Source: Rhizobium sp. ARZ01 (lineage in GTDB: Bacteria; Pseudomonadota; Alphaproteobacteria; Rhizobiales; Rhizobiaceae). From it: DNA of 64,000 nt. Below are positions 54,462 to 63,957 of this stretch, in pieces (the first letter of the stretch is position 1; every line of letters begins with the position of its first letter). Below the pieces are notes generated by a model. The model saw nothing but the letters and a program-made list of their open reading frames with translations. It did not search any database and was not told where the DNA came from. A program made the translations under genes and the position numbers. Where the stretch lies: positions 372,001 to 436,000 of the forward strand of contig NZ_JACVAE010000003.1 of the NCBI RefSeq assembly GCF_014851675.1, written 5' to 3'.

Positions 54462-56021
54462 ATGGCGAACATTGCGGATGTCCTGACAAGACGCTCCTTT
54501 CTCGTGACGGCGGGCGCCGCGGGCCTTGCGGCGTCTTCTGCGCTCGCGGTTCCCCACTATGCCCGCCGTCATGGGCGACCGGTTTTCACCCACGGGGTGC
54601 AATCCGGCGACGTCGATACGTCTTCGGGAATGATCTGGGCGCGGGTCGACCGTCCGGCGGAAGTCATGGTCGAGTATTCCACGACGGAGAGCTTCACCAA
54701 CCCGTTGCGCGGCCCACGTTTGAAGGCGGGCCGGGAGACGGATTTCGCCGTCAAGCACCTGGTCAATGACCTGCTGCCCGATCAGGACATCTTTTATCGA
54801 CTGACTGCGTCGGATCCCTATTCCTCGCATCTCGTTTCCGCCCCGATCGTCGGTCGGTTCCGAACGGCGCCGTTGCGCCGGCGCTCCGTCCGCTTCGCCT
54901 GGTCCGGCGATACGGCCGGGCAGGGTTGGGGCATCGATGAAATCGGCATGAAGACCTACTCGACCATGCTGCGACACGAGCCGGACTTTCTCATCCACTC
55001 CGGTGACACGATCTACGCGGACGGGCCGATACCAGATGAGATCCCGCTGCGGGACGGGACGGTCTGGAAGAACAGAGTTGTCACGGACGAGAAACGTCAG
55101 GTCGCGCGGACGCTCGACGAGTACCGTGGCCAGTGGAAGTACAACATGCTCGACCGGCATGTGTTGAACTTCAATGCGCAGGTGCCGACGTTCTTCCAGT
55201 GGGATGACCACGAGGTATTGAACAATTGGTCGCCGTCGACCGACTTGCGCGATGACCCGCGCTATCCAGAGAAAGACGTCGCCGTCTATGCCGAGCGCGC
55301 CATGCGCGCATTCCAGCAGATGACGCCGATCCGCTATGTTGCGACCGAGCCCGGCCGTATCTTCCGCAAGATCGCCTACGGGCCGCTACTCGATACCTTT
55401 TTCGTCGACCTGCGCTCCTATCGCTCTCCGAACCGGGGTACAGACAACGGCATGTTCGGCTGGCGCCAGGCGGACTGGCTGCGCCGGGAACTGCTCGCCT
55501 CGAAGGCCACCTGGAAGGTGATCGCCTGCGACATGCCGCTCGGTGTGGTCATCTGGGACGACTATGGCAAGAAGCTCGGCTATGAAGGCGTGGCGGACGG
55601 GCTGAATGGACCGCCCGCGGCGAGGGAACGCGAGATCGCCGACCTGCTCACCTTCCTGCGTGACAATGCCATCCGCAACGTCGTCTGGCTGACGGCCGAC
55701 GTGCACTATACAGCCGCTCACCACTATGATCCGGCGCGGGCCAAGTTCAAGGAATTCGAGCCATTCTGGGAGTTCGTTTCGGGTCCGCTCCATTCAGGGA
55801 CCTACGGGCCGCACCCGCTGGACATGACATTCGGTCCGGAAGTCCGGTTCATGAAGGCATCGGGTGGTGGCGCCGACAGCAATCTGCCGCCGTCTGCTGG
55901 CCTGCAGTTCTTCGGACTGGTTGATATCCATGGGGCGAGCGAGCAGATGACCGTGCGTCTCATGGACCGCGAGGATCGGGAGCTCTGGAGCGTCACGCTT
56001 GATCCCGTGGTGACATCGTGA
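54462..56021 (+). CDS. phoD: PhoD-type alkaline phosphatase/phosphodiesterase, Tat-exported
   Basis: A 519-residue exported phosphoesterase. The N-terminus TRRSFLVTAGAAGLAASSALAVP is a twin-arginine signal. The N-terminal Fn3-like domain is followed by the metal-binding catalytic domain with RFAWSGDTAGQ, HSGDTIYADGP, QWDDHEVLNNW and VVWLTADVHYTAAH, which supply the Asp/Asn/His ligands for calcium and iron known in PhoD. It would release phosphate from organic phosphates in the periplasm. No Pho box was identified by eye. Confidence 0.92.
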   Translation: MANIADVLTRRSFLVTAGAAGLAASSALAVPHYARRHGRPVFTHGVQSGDVDTSSGMIWARVDRPAEVMVEYSTTESFTNPLRGPRLKAGRETDFAVKHLVNDLLPDQDIFYRLTASDPYSSHLVSAPIVGRFRTAPLRRRSVRFAWSGDTAGQGWGIDEIGMKTYSTMLRHEPDFLIHSGDTIYADGPIPDEIPLRDGTVWKNRVVTDEKRQVARTLDEYRGQWKYNMLDRHVLNFNAQVPTFFQWDDHEVLNNWSPSTDLRDDPRYPEKDVAVYAERAMRAFQQMTPIRYVATEPGRIFRKIAYGPLLDTFFVDLRSYRSPNRGTDNGMFGWRQADWLRRELLASKATWKVIACDMPLGVVIWDDYGKKLGYEGVADGLNGPPAAREREIADLLTFLRDNAIRNVVWLTADVHYTAAHHYDPARAKFKEFEPFWEFVSGPLHSGTYGPHPLDMTFGPEVRFMKASGGGADSNLPPSAGLQFFGLVDIHGASEQMTVRLMDREDRELWSVTLDPVVTS

Positions 56022-56174
56022 GGGAAGCGACTGGCAGTATATCTCGTAATATCGTGCTATTGATAAAGTCGAGTTTCCGCCTGCCCCTTTCGCATTTGCG
56101 GAAAACCATGTAAGAGCGCGCCATTGAAGATGGCGCCGCCTATGCCGTGCGCGCCCAAAACCCAGAGATCAAAC

Positions 56175-58001
56175 ATGTCTATTCGTAATATCGCGATCAT
56201 CGCGCACGTCGACCATGGCAAAACCACGCTTGTCGACGAACTCCTGAAACAGTCCGGTGCTTTTCGCGAAAACCAGCGTGTCGCCGAACGCGTCATGGAC
56301 TCGGGCGACATCGAAAAGGAACGCGGCATCACCATTCTGGCCAAGGCCACCTCGGTCGAGTGGAAGGGTCACCGCATCAACATCGTCGACACGCCCGGCC
56401 ACGCCGATTTCGGTGGCGAAGTGGAGCGCATCCTGTCGATGGTGGACGGCGCGATCGTTCTCGTCGATTCCTCCGAAGGTCCGATGCCGCAGACCAAGTT
56501 CGTCGTCGGCAAGGCTCTCAAGGTCGGTCTGAAGCCGATCGTCGCCATCAACAAGATCGACCGTCCGGACGGCCGCCACGAAGAAGTGCTGAATGAGGTG
56601 TTTGACCTCTTCGCCAACCTCGACGCCACCGACGAGCAGCTCGACTTCCCGATCCTCTACGGCTCGGGCCGCAACGGCTGGATGAACCTCAACCCGGAAG
56701 GCCCGCAGGACCAGGGCATGGCGCCGCTGCTCGACCTCGTGCTCAAGCACGTACCGGAACCGAAGGTCGCAGAAGGTCCGTTCCGCATGATCGGCACGAT
56801 CCTCGAAGCCAACCCCTTCCTTGGCCGCATCATCACCGGCCGCGTCCATTCCGGCTCGGTCAAGCCGAACCAGGCGGTCAAAGTGCTCGGCCAGGACGGC
56901 CGGCTGATTGAGACCGGCCGCGTATCCAAGATCCTCGCCTTCCGCGGCATTGAGCGCCAGCCGATCGAGGAAGCGCAAGCCGGTGACATCGTCGCGATTG
57001 CCGGCCTGACGAAGGGCACGGTTGCCGATACCTTCTGCGACCCGTCCGTCACCGAGGCGCTGACGGCCCAGCCGATCGACCCGCCGACCGTCACCATGTC
57101 CTTCATCGTCAACGACAGCCCGCTTGCCGGCACCGAGGGCGACAAGGTCACGAGCCGCGTCATCCGCGACCGCCTCTTCAAAGAAGCCGAAGGCAACGTG
57201 GCGCTGAAGATCGAGGAATCCGGCGACAAGGATTCCTTCTTCGTCTCCGGTCGCGGCGAGTTGCAGCTTGCCGTGCTGATTGAAACCATGCGCCGCGAAG
57301 GCTTCGAGCTTGCCGTCTCGCGTCCGCGCGTCGTGATGCACAAGGATGAGAATGGCCAGCCGCTTGAGCCGATCGAAGAAGTCGTCATCGACGTCGACGA
57401 GGAGCATTCCGGCGTCGTCGTCCAGAAGATGTCCGAGCGCAAGGGTGAGATGGTCGAACTGCGCCCGTCGGGCGGCAATCGCGTTCGCCTCGTCTTCTTC
57501 GCGCCCACGCGCGGCCTGATCGGCTATCAGTCGGAGCTTCTGACGGATACGCGCGGCACGGCGATCATGAACCGCCTGTTCCACGACTACCAGCCGTTCA
57601 AGGGCGAGATCGGCGGCCGCGTCAACGGCGTCCTGCTGTCAAACGAATCGGGCGAGGCCGTGGCCTATGCACTCTTCAACCTCGAAGACCGTGGCCCGAT
57701 GGTCATCGATGCGGGTGAAAAGGTCTATGCCGGTATGATCGTCGGCATTCACACGCGCGACAACGACCTCGAAGTGAATGTTCTGAAGGGCAAGAAGCTC
57801 ACCAACATCCGCGCCGCCGGCAAGGATGAAGCCGTTCGTCTGACGCCGCCAATCAAGATGACGCTGGAGCGCGCGCTGTCCTGGATCCAGGATGACGAAT
57901 TGGTCGAGGTGACGCCGAAGTCGATCCGCCTTCGCAAGCTCTATCTCGACTCCAACGACCGCAAGCGCTTCGAAAAGCAGCGCTCGGCGGGTGCGGCCTG
58001 A
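56175..58001 (+). CDS. typA: Ribosome-associated GTPase TypA/BipA
   Basis: Translational GTPase of 608 residues that binds the ribosome and aids growth under stress and cold. The start ATG at 56175 gives the family N-terminus [21 protein letters not shown] with the G1 loop. G2/G3 are [11 protein letters not shown] and [14 protein letters not shown], and G4 is NKIDRPDGR. The EF-G-like domains III and V and the TypA-specific C-terminus ([15 protein letters not shown]) are complete. A strong terminator follows 45 bases later. Confidence 0.97.
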   Translation: MSIRNIAIIAHVDHGKTTLVDELLKQSGAFRENQRVAERVMDSGDIEKERGITILAKATSVEWKGHRINIVDTPGHADFGGEVERILSMVDGAIVLVDSSEGPMPQTKFVVGKALKVGLKPIVAINKIDRPDGRHEEVLNEVFDLFANLDATDEQLDFPILYGSGRNGWMNLNPEGPQDQGMAPLLDLVLKHVPEPKVAEGPFRMIGTILEANPFLGRIITGRVHSGSVKPNQAVKVLGQDGRLIETGRVSKILAFRGIERQPIEEAQAGDIVAIAGLTKGTVADTFCDPSVTEALTAQPIDPPTVTMSFIVNDSPLAGTEGDKVTSRVIRDRLFKEAEGNVALKIEESGDKDSFFVSGRGELQLAVLIETMRREGFELAVSRPRVVMHKDENGQPLEPIEEVVIDVDEEHSGVVVQKMSERKGEMVELRPSGGNRVRLVFFAPTRGLIGYQSELLTDTRGTAIMNRLFHDYQPFKGEIGGRVNGVLLSNESGEAVAYALFNLEDRGPMVIDAGEKVYAGMIVGIHTRDNDLEVNVLKGKKLTNIRAAGKDEAVRLTPPIKMTLERALSWIQDDELVEVTPKSIRLRKLYLDSNDRKRFEKQRSAGAA

Positions 58002-58044
58002 TTCGCGCCCAAAGTACGGGCAGGCATCCCCAAATCGTCTAAGG

Positions 58045-58071
58045 ACCCCGGCAGAAATGCCGGGGTTTTTT
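58045..58071 (+). terminator. Terminator after typA
   Basis: Stem CCCCGGCA / TGCCGGGG with GAAA loop followed by six T residues. A classic intrinsic terminator with a GNRA tetraloop. Confidence 0.93.
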
Positions 58072-58222
58072 CATGTGTGTGCCGATGCGATACGCCTTGT
58101 GACCAATCTTAAAAAAGCGTTAACTTTGCGGGAAGCCGCAGATGAAACTTGTCTGTGGGCAAGGGGAAACCGGTGAGGTGCCGGGATTCCGGCGGAGTCG
58201 GTACAGGCTTAGAGTCATTTCG

Positions 58223-58729
58223 ATGAAAACACTATCAATCGATGTGCGGCGTGCGGAGCCGCAGGATGCGCGGGCGATCTCCGAAACCCACCGGGCCGCC
58301 TGGCTGCAGACCTATGGCGGGCTCATCCCACACAAGCCATTGATGCAGATGGTGCAACGCCGCGACGAGAGCTGGTGGCGCAAGGCCACGCGCGGTCCGG
58401 CGACCTTGCTCGTTCTCGACGTGGCAGGCGTCATTGCCGGCTACGCCACATTGGGTCTGAACAGGGCCCGGGCGCTGCCCCAGGACGGTGAGATCTACGA
58501 GATCTATTTGCGCCCGGAGTATCAGGGGATTGGGCTTGGGCGCATGCTGTTCGGCGAGAGCCGGCGCTTGCTGAAGTCGCTCGGCTGCAACGGCGTCGTG
58601 GTCTGGTGTCTCGAGGACAGCGAACTGGCGGAACGGTTCTTCCGTTCAGCCGGTGGCCTCGACATCGCCGAGGGCCTGGAAGACTTCGGCGGCAAGGAGC
58701 TTAAGAAGATCGGCTTCATCTTCCGCTAA
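58223..58729 (+). CDS. GNAT family N-acetyltransferase
   Basis: A 168-residue acetyltransferase. It begins VRRAEPQDARAISETHRAAWLQTYGGLIP, a pattern of the RimI-like GNAT group, with the acetyl-CoA loop RPEYQGIGLGRMLFGESRRLL and C-terminal AERFFRSAGGL. I use the ATG at 58223, since the upstream in-frame start at 58142 adds a basic stretch with no family similarity. The substrate is unknown. Confidence 0.87.
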   Translation: MKTLSIDVRRAEPQDARAISETHRAAWLQTYGGLIPHKPLMQMVQRRDESWWRKATRGPATLLVLDVAGVIAGYATLGLNRARALPQDGEIYEIYLRPEYQGIGLGRMLFGESRRLLKSLGCNGVVVWCLEDSELAERFFRSAGGLDIAEGLEDFGGKELKKIGFIFR

Positions 58730-58909
58730 CCCTAACCACCGCCTGCCCTATCCTTCCGGCGTAGATTGACTTCTTGCAATGTAGGCATACCATTTTCTGA
58801 TCGCGCAAGCTGTGCGTGTTCAACGACAGCGGGAAGCGTGATCCGGAACGGCCGACCGTATTCTGGACGTTCACATCGACTTGGAAACCTTGTGGAGGTG
58901 AGGATTGCC

Positions 58910-59296
58910 ATGCGATTCTATCGTTGCCTCGTCGCGGTTTCCTTTGCTTGCCTCTTAGCAGGTGTCGCCGTCGCTCAGGAAGGCGATGCCTCGGCCGGGG
59001 GGACCGTTTTCAAGAAATGCGCGATCTGCCACGTGGCAGACACGGATACAAACAAGGTCGGGCCCTCGCTGCATGGCGTATTCGGCCGAACGGCGGGAAC
59101 GCACCCGGACTTCAAGTATTCGACCGCGATGGTGGATGCCGGCAAGGGCGGTCTGGTCTGGGACGCCACGACGTTGCGCGACTATCTGCACAATCCGAAA
59201 GCCAAGGTGAAGGGCACCAAGATGGTGTTCCCCGGGCTGAAGGATGACGCCGACATCTCCAATCTGCTGGCGTACCTCAAGCAATATTCACCGTAA
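58910..59296 (+). CDS. Class I periplasmic cytochrome c
   Basis: A 128-residue cytochrome with a signal peptide (FYRCLVAVSFACLLAGVAVAQ) and the heme site CAICH near residue 43. The axial Met is probably in GTKMVFPGL near the C-terminus. The layout (GPSLHGVFGRTAG, FKYSTAM, DYLHNPK) matches the cytochrome c550/c2 type. GGAGGTGAGG gives a strong start at 58910. It lies 170 bases upstream of the oxidase operon and is the likely electron donor for it. Confidence 0.94.
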   Translation: MRFYRCLVAVSFACLLAGVAVAQEGDASAGGTVFKKCAICHVADTDTNKVGPSLHGVFGRTAGTHPDFKYSTAMVDAGKGGLVWDATTLRDYLHNPKAKVKGTKMVFPGLKDDADISNLLAYLKQYSP

Positions 59297-59466
59297 TGAT
59301 GCGTCTTCGGGTGACCGGATCCCGCGCCCGCCAACAGAAGCGCGGAGGAATCGCGGACAATGTCGTACTGTATTTGCTTGTCTTTTTCGTTCATGAGATA
59401 ATTATGAATTAGAATTGCGGATTGCAGGTTCATGCCCACGGCCGATCACGGCGGGAGGGACGGGAA

Positions 59467-60306
59467 ATGGCAGTCGTGCTGGTGCTGGTTGCTATTGCGG
59501 TGGGATCGGTCCTGTTCCACCTGTTCAGTCCATGGTGGTGGACGCCGATCGCCTCGAACTGGGGCTATATCGACAGCACCCTCATCATCACCTTCTGGAT
59601 CACCGGCGTCGTATTCGTCGCCGTCGTCCTGTTCATCGCCTACTGTGTCTGGCGCTTCCGGTATCAGCCGGGCAGGCGCGCGGCCTACGAACCGGAGAAC
59701 CGCCGGCTGGAAAGCGGCCTTGCGATCGGCACCGGGCTTGGGGTTTTCGCCATGCTGGCACCGGGCCTGTTTGTCTGGCACCAGTTCGTCACCGTGCCCC
59801 AGGGTGCGTCAGAGATCGAGGTCGTGGGCCAACAGTGGCTCTGGAGCTTCCGGTTGCCCGGCGCGGACGGTAAGCTCGGACGGGCCGACACGCGGGATGT
59901 CGCGTCGGACAATTCGCTCGGCATCGACAAGGCCGATGCGAGCGCGCTGGACGACGTCGTCATCGAAGGTGGAGAGTTACACCTGCTGGAGGGCAAGCCG
60001 GTGAAGGTGCTGCTGCGCTCGATCGACGTATTGCACGATTTCTACGTGCCCGAATTCCGCGCGAAAATGGACATGATACCCGGCACGGTGACCTATTTCT
60101 GGCTGACACCGACCAGAACGGGCACGTTCGATATTCTCTGTGCCGAGCTTTGCGGTGTCGGACATCCGCAGATGCGCGGCACCGTCGTCGTCGACAGCGA
60201 AGCTGACTACCAGGCGTGGCTCGCCGAGCAGCCTACATTCTCACAGTTGCAAGCGTCCGTGCAGCCCGCGGGCGCGGTGATGGCGGAGGTGCCCGCCGCA
60301 AAATAG
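59467..60306 (+). CDS. coxM: Cytochrome c oxidase subunit II, CoxM type
   Basis: A 279-residue membrane-anchored subunit with three early hydrophobic segments (about residues 2-17, 30-55 and 80-100). The periplasmic copper A domain is complete: His in VLHDFYVPEF, then CAELCGVGHPQM with both Cys, the Glu carbonyl site, His and Met. The GGQQWLWSFRLPG-like region is VGQQWLWSFRLPG. I use ATG 59467 after GGGACGGG. The gene starts a five-gene operon with the CoxMNOP order known from Bradyrhizobium alternative oxidase. Confidence 0.92.
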   Translation: MAVVLVLVAIAVGSVLFHLFSPWWWTPIASNWGYIDSTLIITFWITGVVFVAVVLFIAYCVWRFRYQPGRRAAYEPENRRLESGLAIGTGLGVFAMLAPGLFVWHQFVTVPQGASEIEVVGQQWLWSFRLPGADGKLGRADTRDVASDNSLGIDKADASALDDVVIEGGELHLLEGKPVKVLLRSIDVLHDFYVPEFRAKMDMIPGTVTYFWLTPTRTGTFDILCAELCGVGHPQMRGTVVVDSEADYQAWLAEQPTFSQLQASVQPAGAVMAEVPAAK

Positions 60307-60345
60307 CAGACAGGATCCGAGAGGGATCCGACGGGAGGAGCGACG

Positions 60346-62124
60346 ATGGTTGAAGTCAGCCCGGGCGCAGGCGACGTTGTCCCGCCGGCCGTGGTGGAGG
60401 ACGTGGAACTGTACCATCCCCACAGCTGGTGGACGCGCTACGTCTTCAGCCAGGATGCGAAAGTCATCGCCATCCAGTACGCGTCGACGGCGCTTGCGAT
60501 CGGTCTGGTCGCGCTCGTGCTCTCCTGGCTGATGCGCATCCAGCTCGCCTTTCCCGGCGCACTGCCGTTCATTGACGCCGAGCGTTACTACCAGTTCATC
60601 ACCATGCACGGGATGATCATGGTGATCTACCTGCTCACGGCGCTGTTTCTCGGAGGCTTCGGCAACTATCTGATCCCGCTGATGGTCGGCGCACGGGATA
60701 TGGTGTTTCCTTACGCCAACATGCTGAGCTACTGGATCTATCTGGTGGCGGTACTGGTGCTGGTCGCGAGCTTCTTTGCACCGGGCGGACCGACGGGGGC
60801 GGGATGGACGCTCTATCCGCCGCAGGCGATCCTCTCCAATACACCGGGCGGACAGGACTGGGGCATCATCCTGATGCTGGTCTCGCTGATCATCTTCATT
60901 ATCGGCTTCACCATGGGCGGGTTGAACTACGTCGTTACCGTGCTGCAGGGGCGCACGCGGGGCATGACGCTGATGCGCCTGCCGCTCACGGTCTGGGGCA
61001 TCTTCACCGCCACCGTCATGGCGCTGCTCGCCTTCCCCGCGTTGTTCGTCGCCTGCGTGATGATGCTGTTTGACCGACTGCTCGGCACGAGCTTCTTCAT
61101 GCCGGCAATCGTCGAGATGGGCGAACAACTGAAGCACGGCGGCGGCAGCCCCATTCTGTTCCAGCATCTCTTCTGGTTCTTCGGCCATCCGGAGGTTTAC
61201 ATCGTGGCGCTTCCCGCCTTCGGTATTGTCTCCGACTTGATCAGCACGCATGCCCGCAAGAACATCTTCGGCTACCGGATGATGGTCTGGGCGATTGTGA
61301 TCATCGGTGCGCTCTCTTTCGTCGTCTGGGCGCATCATATGTATGTCAGCGGCATGAACCCCTATTTCGGCTTCTTCTTCGCCACCACGACGCTGATCAT
61401 CGCCGTGCCGACGGCCATCAAGGTCTACAACTGGGTACTGACGCTCTGGCGCGGCAATATCCATCTGACCCTGCCTATGCTCTTTGCGCTCGCCTTCATC
61501 GTCACCTTCGTCAACGGGGGCCTCACCGGTCTCTTCCTTGGCAATGTCGTTGTCGACGTGCCGCTTTCGGATACGATGTTTGTTGTCGCGCACTTCCATA
61601 TGGTCATGGGGGTCGCGCCGATCCTCGTGATCTTCGGTGCGATCTACCACTGGTATCCGAAAATAACAGGGCGCATGCTCAACGAGGGAATGGGGCAGCT
61701 CCATTTCTGGATCACCTTCGTCGGCGCATATCTGATCTTCTTTCCCATGCACTATGTTGGCCTCGTCGGCGTTCCGCGCCGCTACTACGAAATCGGCGAG
61801 ACGAGCTTTGTACCCCCCTCCGTGCACGACCTGAACGTTTTCATCACGATCGTGGCGTTGGTCGTCGGCGCAGCGCAGATGGTGTTCCTGTTCAACCTCG
61901 TCTGGAGCCTTCGCCACGGGCGGGACGCAGGCGGAAATCCATGGCGGGCGACGACGCTCGAATGGCAGACGCCGCAGACGCCGCCACCACACGGCAACTG
62001 GGGCAAGGAACTGCCGATCGTCTATCGCTGGGCCTATGACTATAGCGTCCCCGGCGCGCCGGAAGACTTCATCCCGCAGAACCAGCCGGGAACCTTCGGC
62101 GTCACGCGGGAGGGCGCCGTATGA
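60346..62124 (+). CDS. coxN: Cytochrome c oxidase subunit I, CoxN type
   Basis: The 592-residue heme-copper oxidase core with about twelve helices. Conserved residues are the low-spin heme His in ITMHGMIMVIY, the D-channel Asp in GARDMVFPYANMLSYW, the copper B His and cross-linked Tyr in FGHPEVYIVALPAFG, the two copper B His in WAHHMYVSGM, and the heme a3/low-spin His pair in VAHFHMVMG. The GHPEVY Glu marks an A1-type enzyme. It follows coxM by 39 bases with a GGGAGGAG site and overlaps coxO by four bases. Confidence 0.95.
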   Translation: MVEVSPGAGDVVPPAVVEDVELYHPHSWWTRYVFSQDAKVIAIQYASTALAIGLVALVLSWLMRIQLAFPGALPFIDAERYYQFITMHGMIMVIYLLTALFLGGFGNYLIPLMVGARDMVFPYANMLSYWIYLVAVLVLVASFFAPGGPTGAGWTLYPPQAILSNTPGGQDWGIILMLVSLIIFIIGFTMGGLNYVVTVLQGRTRGMTLMRLPLTVWGIFTATVMALLAFPALFVACVMMLFDRLLGTSFFMPAIVEMGEQLKHGGGSPILFQHLFWFFGHPEVYIVALPAFGIVSDLISTHARKNIFGYRMMVWAIVIIGALSFVVWAHHMYVSGMNPYFGFFFATTTLIIAVPTAIKVYNWVLTLWRGNIHLTLPMLFALAFIVTFVNGGLTGLFLGNVVVDVPLSDTMFVVAHFHMVMGVAPILVIFGAIYHWYPKITGRMLNEGMGQLHFWITFVGAYLIFFPMHYVGLVGVPRRYYEIGETSFVPPSVHDLNVFITIVALVVGAAQMVFLFNLVWSLRHGRDAGGNPWRATTLEWQTPQTPPPHGNWGKELPIVYRWAYDYSVPGAPEDFIPQNQPGTFGVTREGAV

Positions 62125-62837
62125 ACGCCATGCTCCTCTTCCTCGCCGGCATCGCAGCGATTGCCATGTGGTGGCTGGCCCGCCATGGTATTATGTCGAA
62201 GCCTTGGCTGGAGGTGGGGCATGCCACCGGCGTGCCCGGCGGGTCCCAGCGGGAGGAGCCGAAGACGCCAGCTGAGAAAGTCGGTCTCGGCGTCTTTCTT
62301 GTGGTGGTTGGCTCGCTCTTCACGCTCTTCATCAGTGCCTATCTGATGCGCGTGGACACACCTGACTGGTGGGGGCTCGCGCTTCCCCGGCTGCTGTATG
62401 TCAACACCGCCATCCTCTTTGTCAGCAGTCTTTGTCTGCATTGGGCGAAGCTCGAGGCGGTCCGCGTGCGGCGAGAGGGGCTGAAGACGGCGTTGCTTGC
62501 GGCCTTTGCGACCGCGCTTGCCTTCGTTGCCGGACAAGTCCTCGCCTGGCGGCAATTGGTGGTAGCCGGATACACACTCACCGACGACGCGGCCGCCAGC
62601 TTCTTCTATGTCATTACCGGACTGCACGGCCTGCATATTCTTGGCGGAATGGTAGCCCTTGTTCGCACCGCGCGCCTGGCCTGGAGCGAAGGTCCGATGT
62701 CGGGGCGCCTGCGTCTCGACGTGGAACTCTGTGCCATCTACTGGCATTTTATGCTGGCCGTCTGGCTTGTTCTGCTTGCCCTCTTCGCCGGTTGGGCCAG
62801 CAATTTCGTCGATCTTTGCCGGCAATTGCTTACATAG
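62121..62837 (+). CDS. coxO: Cytochrome c oxidase subunit III-like protein, CoxO type
   Basis: A 238-residue membrane protein of the oxidase subunit III family with about six helices. A first helix (residues 2-18) and a soluble linker precede GVFLVVVGSLFTLFISAYLMR, and later YVITGLHGLHILGGMVALVR and YWHFMLAVWLVLLALF match the last helices of subunit III. It differs from the following gene, which is also a subunit III; the pair is a mark of CoxMNOP-type oxidases. Coupled to coxN by an ATGA overlap. Confidence 0.9.
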   Translation: MNAMLLFLAGIAAIAMWWLARHGIMSKPWLEVGHATGVPGGSQREEPKTPAEKVGLGVFLVVVGSLFTLFISAYLMRVDTPDWWGLALPRLLYVNTAILFVSSLCLHWAKLEAVRVRREGLKTALLAAFATALAFVAGQVLAWRQLVVAGYTLTDDAAASFFYVITGLHGLHILGGMVALVRTARLAWSEGPMSGRLRLDVELCAIYWHFMLAVWLVLLALFAGWASNFVDLCRQLLT

Positions 62838-62847
62838 GGAGAGCGCC

Positions 62848-63570
62848 ATGGCGCAGACCGTGCAGCCACATTCGTCACACTCGCCCCCGTCCCTCGGCGG
62901 CATGCGCGGTTTCGTGTCCGACTGGGCCTCCGACCAGCAGACGTTCAAGAACGTCTCCTGGGGCAAGGCCATGATGTGGATCTTCCTGCTCAGCGACACC
63001 TTCATCTTCGGCTGCTTCCTGCTCGCCTACATGACCGCGCGCATGTCGACGGTCGTGCCCTGGCCCAATCCCAGCGAGGTTTTCGCGCTGACGATCGGCG
63101 GACACGAGATTCCGCTGATCCTGATTGCCATCATGACCTTCGTTCTGATCACGAGCAGTGGCACCATGGCCATGGCTGTCAATTTCGGCTACCGGCGCAA
63201 TCGCCGCATGACGGCTCTTTTGATGGTCTTGACGGCCATTCTCGGCGCCACTTTCGTCGGCATGCAGGCCTTCGAGTGGACCAAGCTGATCCACGAAGGC
63301 GTGCGGCCGTGGGGAAATCCATGGGGTGCTGCGCAATTCGGCTCCTCCTTCTTCATGATCACCGGCTTCCACGGAACCCACGTCACGATCGGCGTGATCT
63401 TCCTCCTGATCATCGCGCGAAAGGTCTGGCGCGGCGATTTTGACACGGAAAGGCGCGGCTTCTTCACGAGCCGCAAGGGCCGCTACGAGATTGTCGAGAT
63501 CACGGGCCTCTACTGGCACTTTGTTGATCTGGTCTGGGTGTTCATCTTCGCATTCTTCTATTTGTGGTGA
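62848..63570 (+). CDS. coxP: Cytochrome c oxidase subunit III, CoxP type
   Basis: A 240-residue subunit III with about five to six helices. Start at 62848 after AGGGAGAG; the frame is open upstream over coxO, which is not coding. Motifs are WIFLLSDTFIFGCFLLAY, AFEWTKLIHEGVRPWGNPWG, MITGFHGTHVTIGVIFLL and ITGLYWHFVDLVWVFIFAFFYLW split over residues 212-240. The Glu in FEWT and the His in FHGTH are the usual conserved pair. It follows coxO by ten bases. Confidence 0.93.
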   Translation: MAQTVQPHSSHSPPSLGGMRGFVSDWASDQQTFKNVSWGKAMMWIFLLSDTFIFGCFLLAYMTARMSTVVPWPNPSEVFALTIGGHEIPLILIAIMTFVLITSSGTMAMAVNFGYRRNRRMTALLMVLTAILGATFVGMQAFEWTKLIHEGVRPWGNPWGAAQFGSSFFMITGFHGTHVTIGVIFLLIIARKVWRGDFDTERRGFFTSRKGRYEIVEITGLYWHFVDLVWVFIFAFFYLW

Positions 63571-63579
63571 GGCAGCGTC

Positions 63580-63957
63580 ATGGCACAGGCAACCGCCGAC
63601 ACTTCAACACATGCCGCAATCCCGGCAGCCGTGCATGCCGAGCACCAGCAACACCCGATCAAGCTTTACCTGCTCGTGTGGGGGCTGCTGTTTGTTTTGA
63701 GCCTCTGCTCCTACATGGTCGACTACTTCGGCCTGCAGGGTTACCTGCGCTGGTCGCTGATCCTCATCTTCATGATGCTGAAAGCCGGCCTGATCGTCGC
63801 CGTCTTCATGCATATGGCGTGGGAGCGCCTTGCGCTGATCTACGCTATTCTTCTGCCGCCGCTGCTGGTGCTGGTGTTCGTCGGGCTGATGGTGTCCGAA
63901 GCGGACCATACGCTATTGACCCGCATAACCTTCTTCGGGACGGCGCCCGGCAACTGA
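63580..63957 (+). CDS. Cytochrome c oxidase subunit IV, prokaryotic type
   Basis: A 125-residue small membrane subunit. After a hydrophilic start with His-rich AVHAEHQQHPIKLY, three helices are visible (about residues 28-46, 55-75 and 85-108). The pattern LRWSLILIFMMLKAGLIVAVFMHM matches the prokaryotic COX4 family. It ends the operon nine bases after coxP. Beyond it 43 bases remain to the window end with nothing identifiable. Confidence 0.88.
   Translation: MAQATADTSTHAAIPAAVHAEHQQHPIKLYLLVWGLLFVLSLCSYMVDYFGLQGYLRWSLILIFMMLKAGLIVAVFMHMAWERLALIYAILLPPLLVLVFVGLMVSEADHTLLTRITFFGTAPGN

Noticed and set aside
56169..57584. 471-residue open frame on the minus strand
   Set aside because: Antisense to typA, whose motifs are complete on the plus strand.
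60241..61992. 583-residue open frame on the minus strand
   Set aside because: It lies fully antisense to coxN, is very rich in Asp/His/Arg/Glu, and has no recognisable fold. Long antisense frames are expected in high-GC genes.
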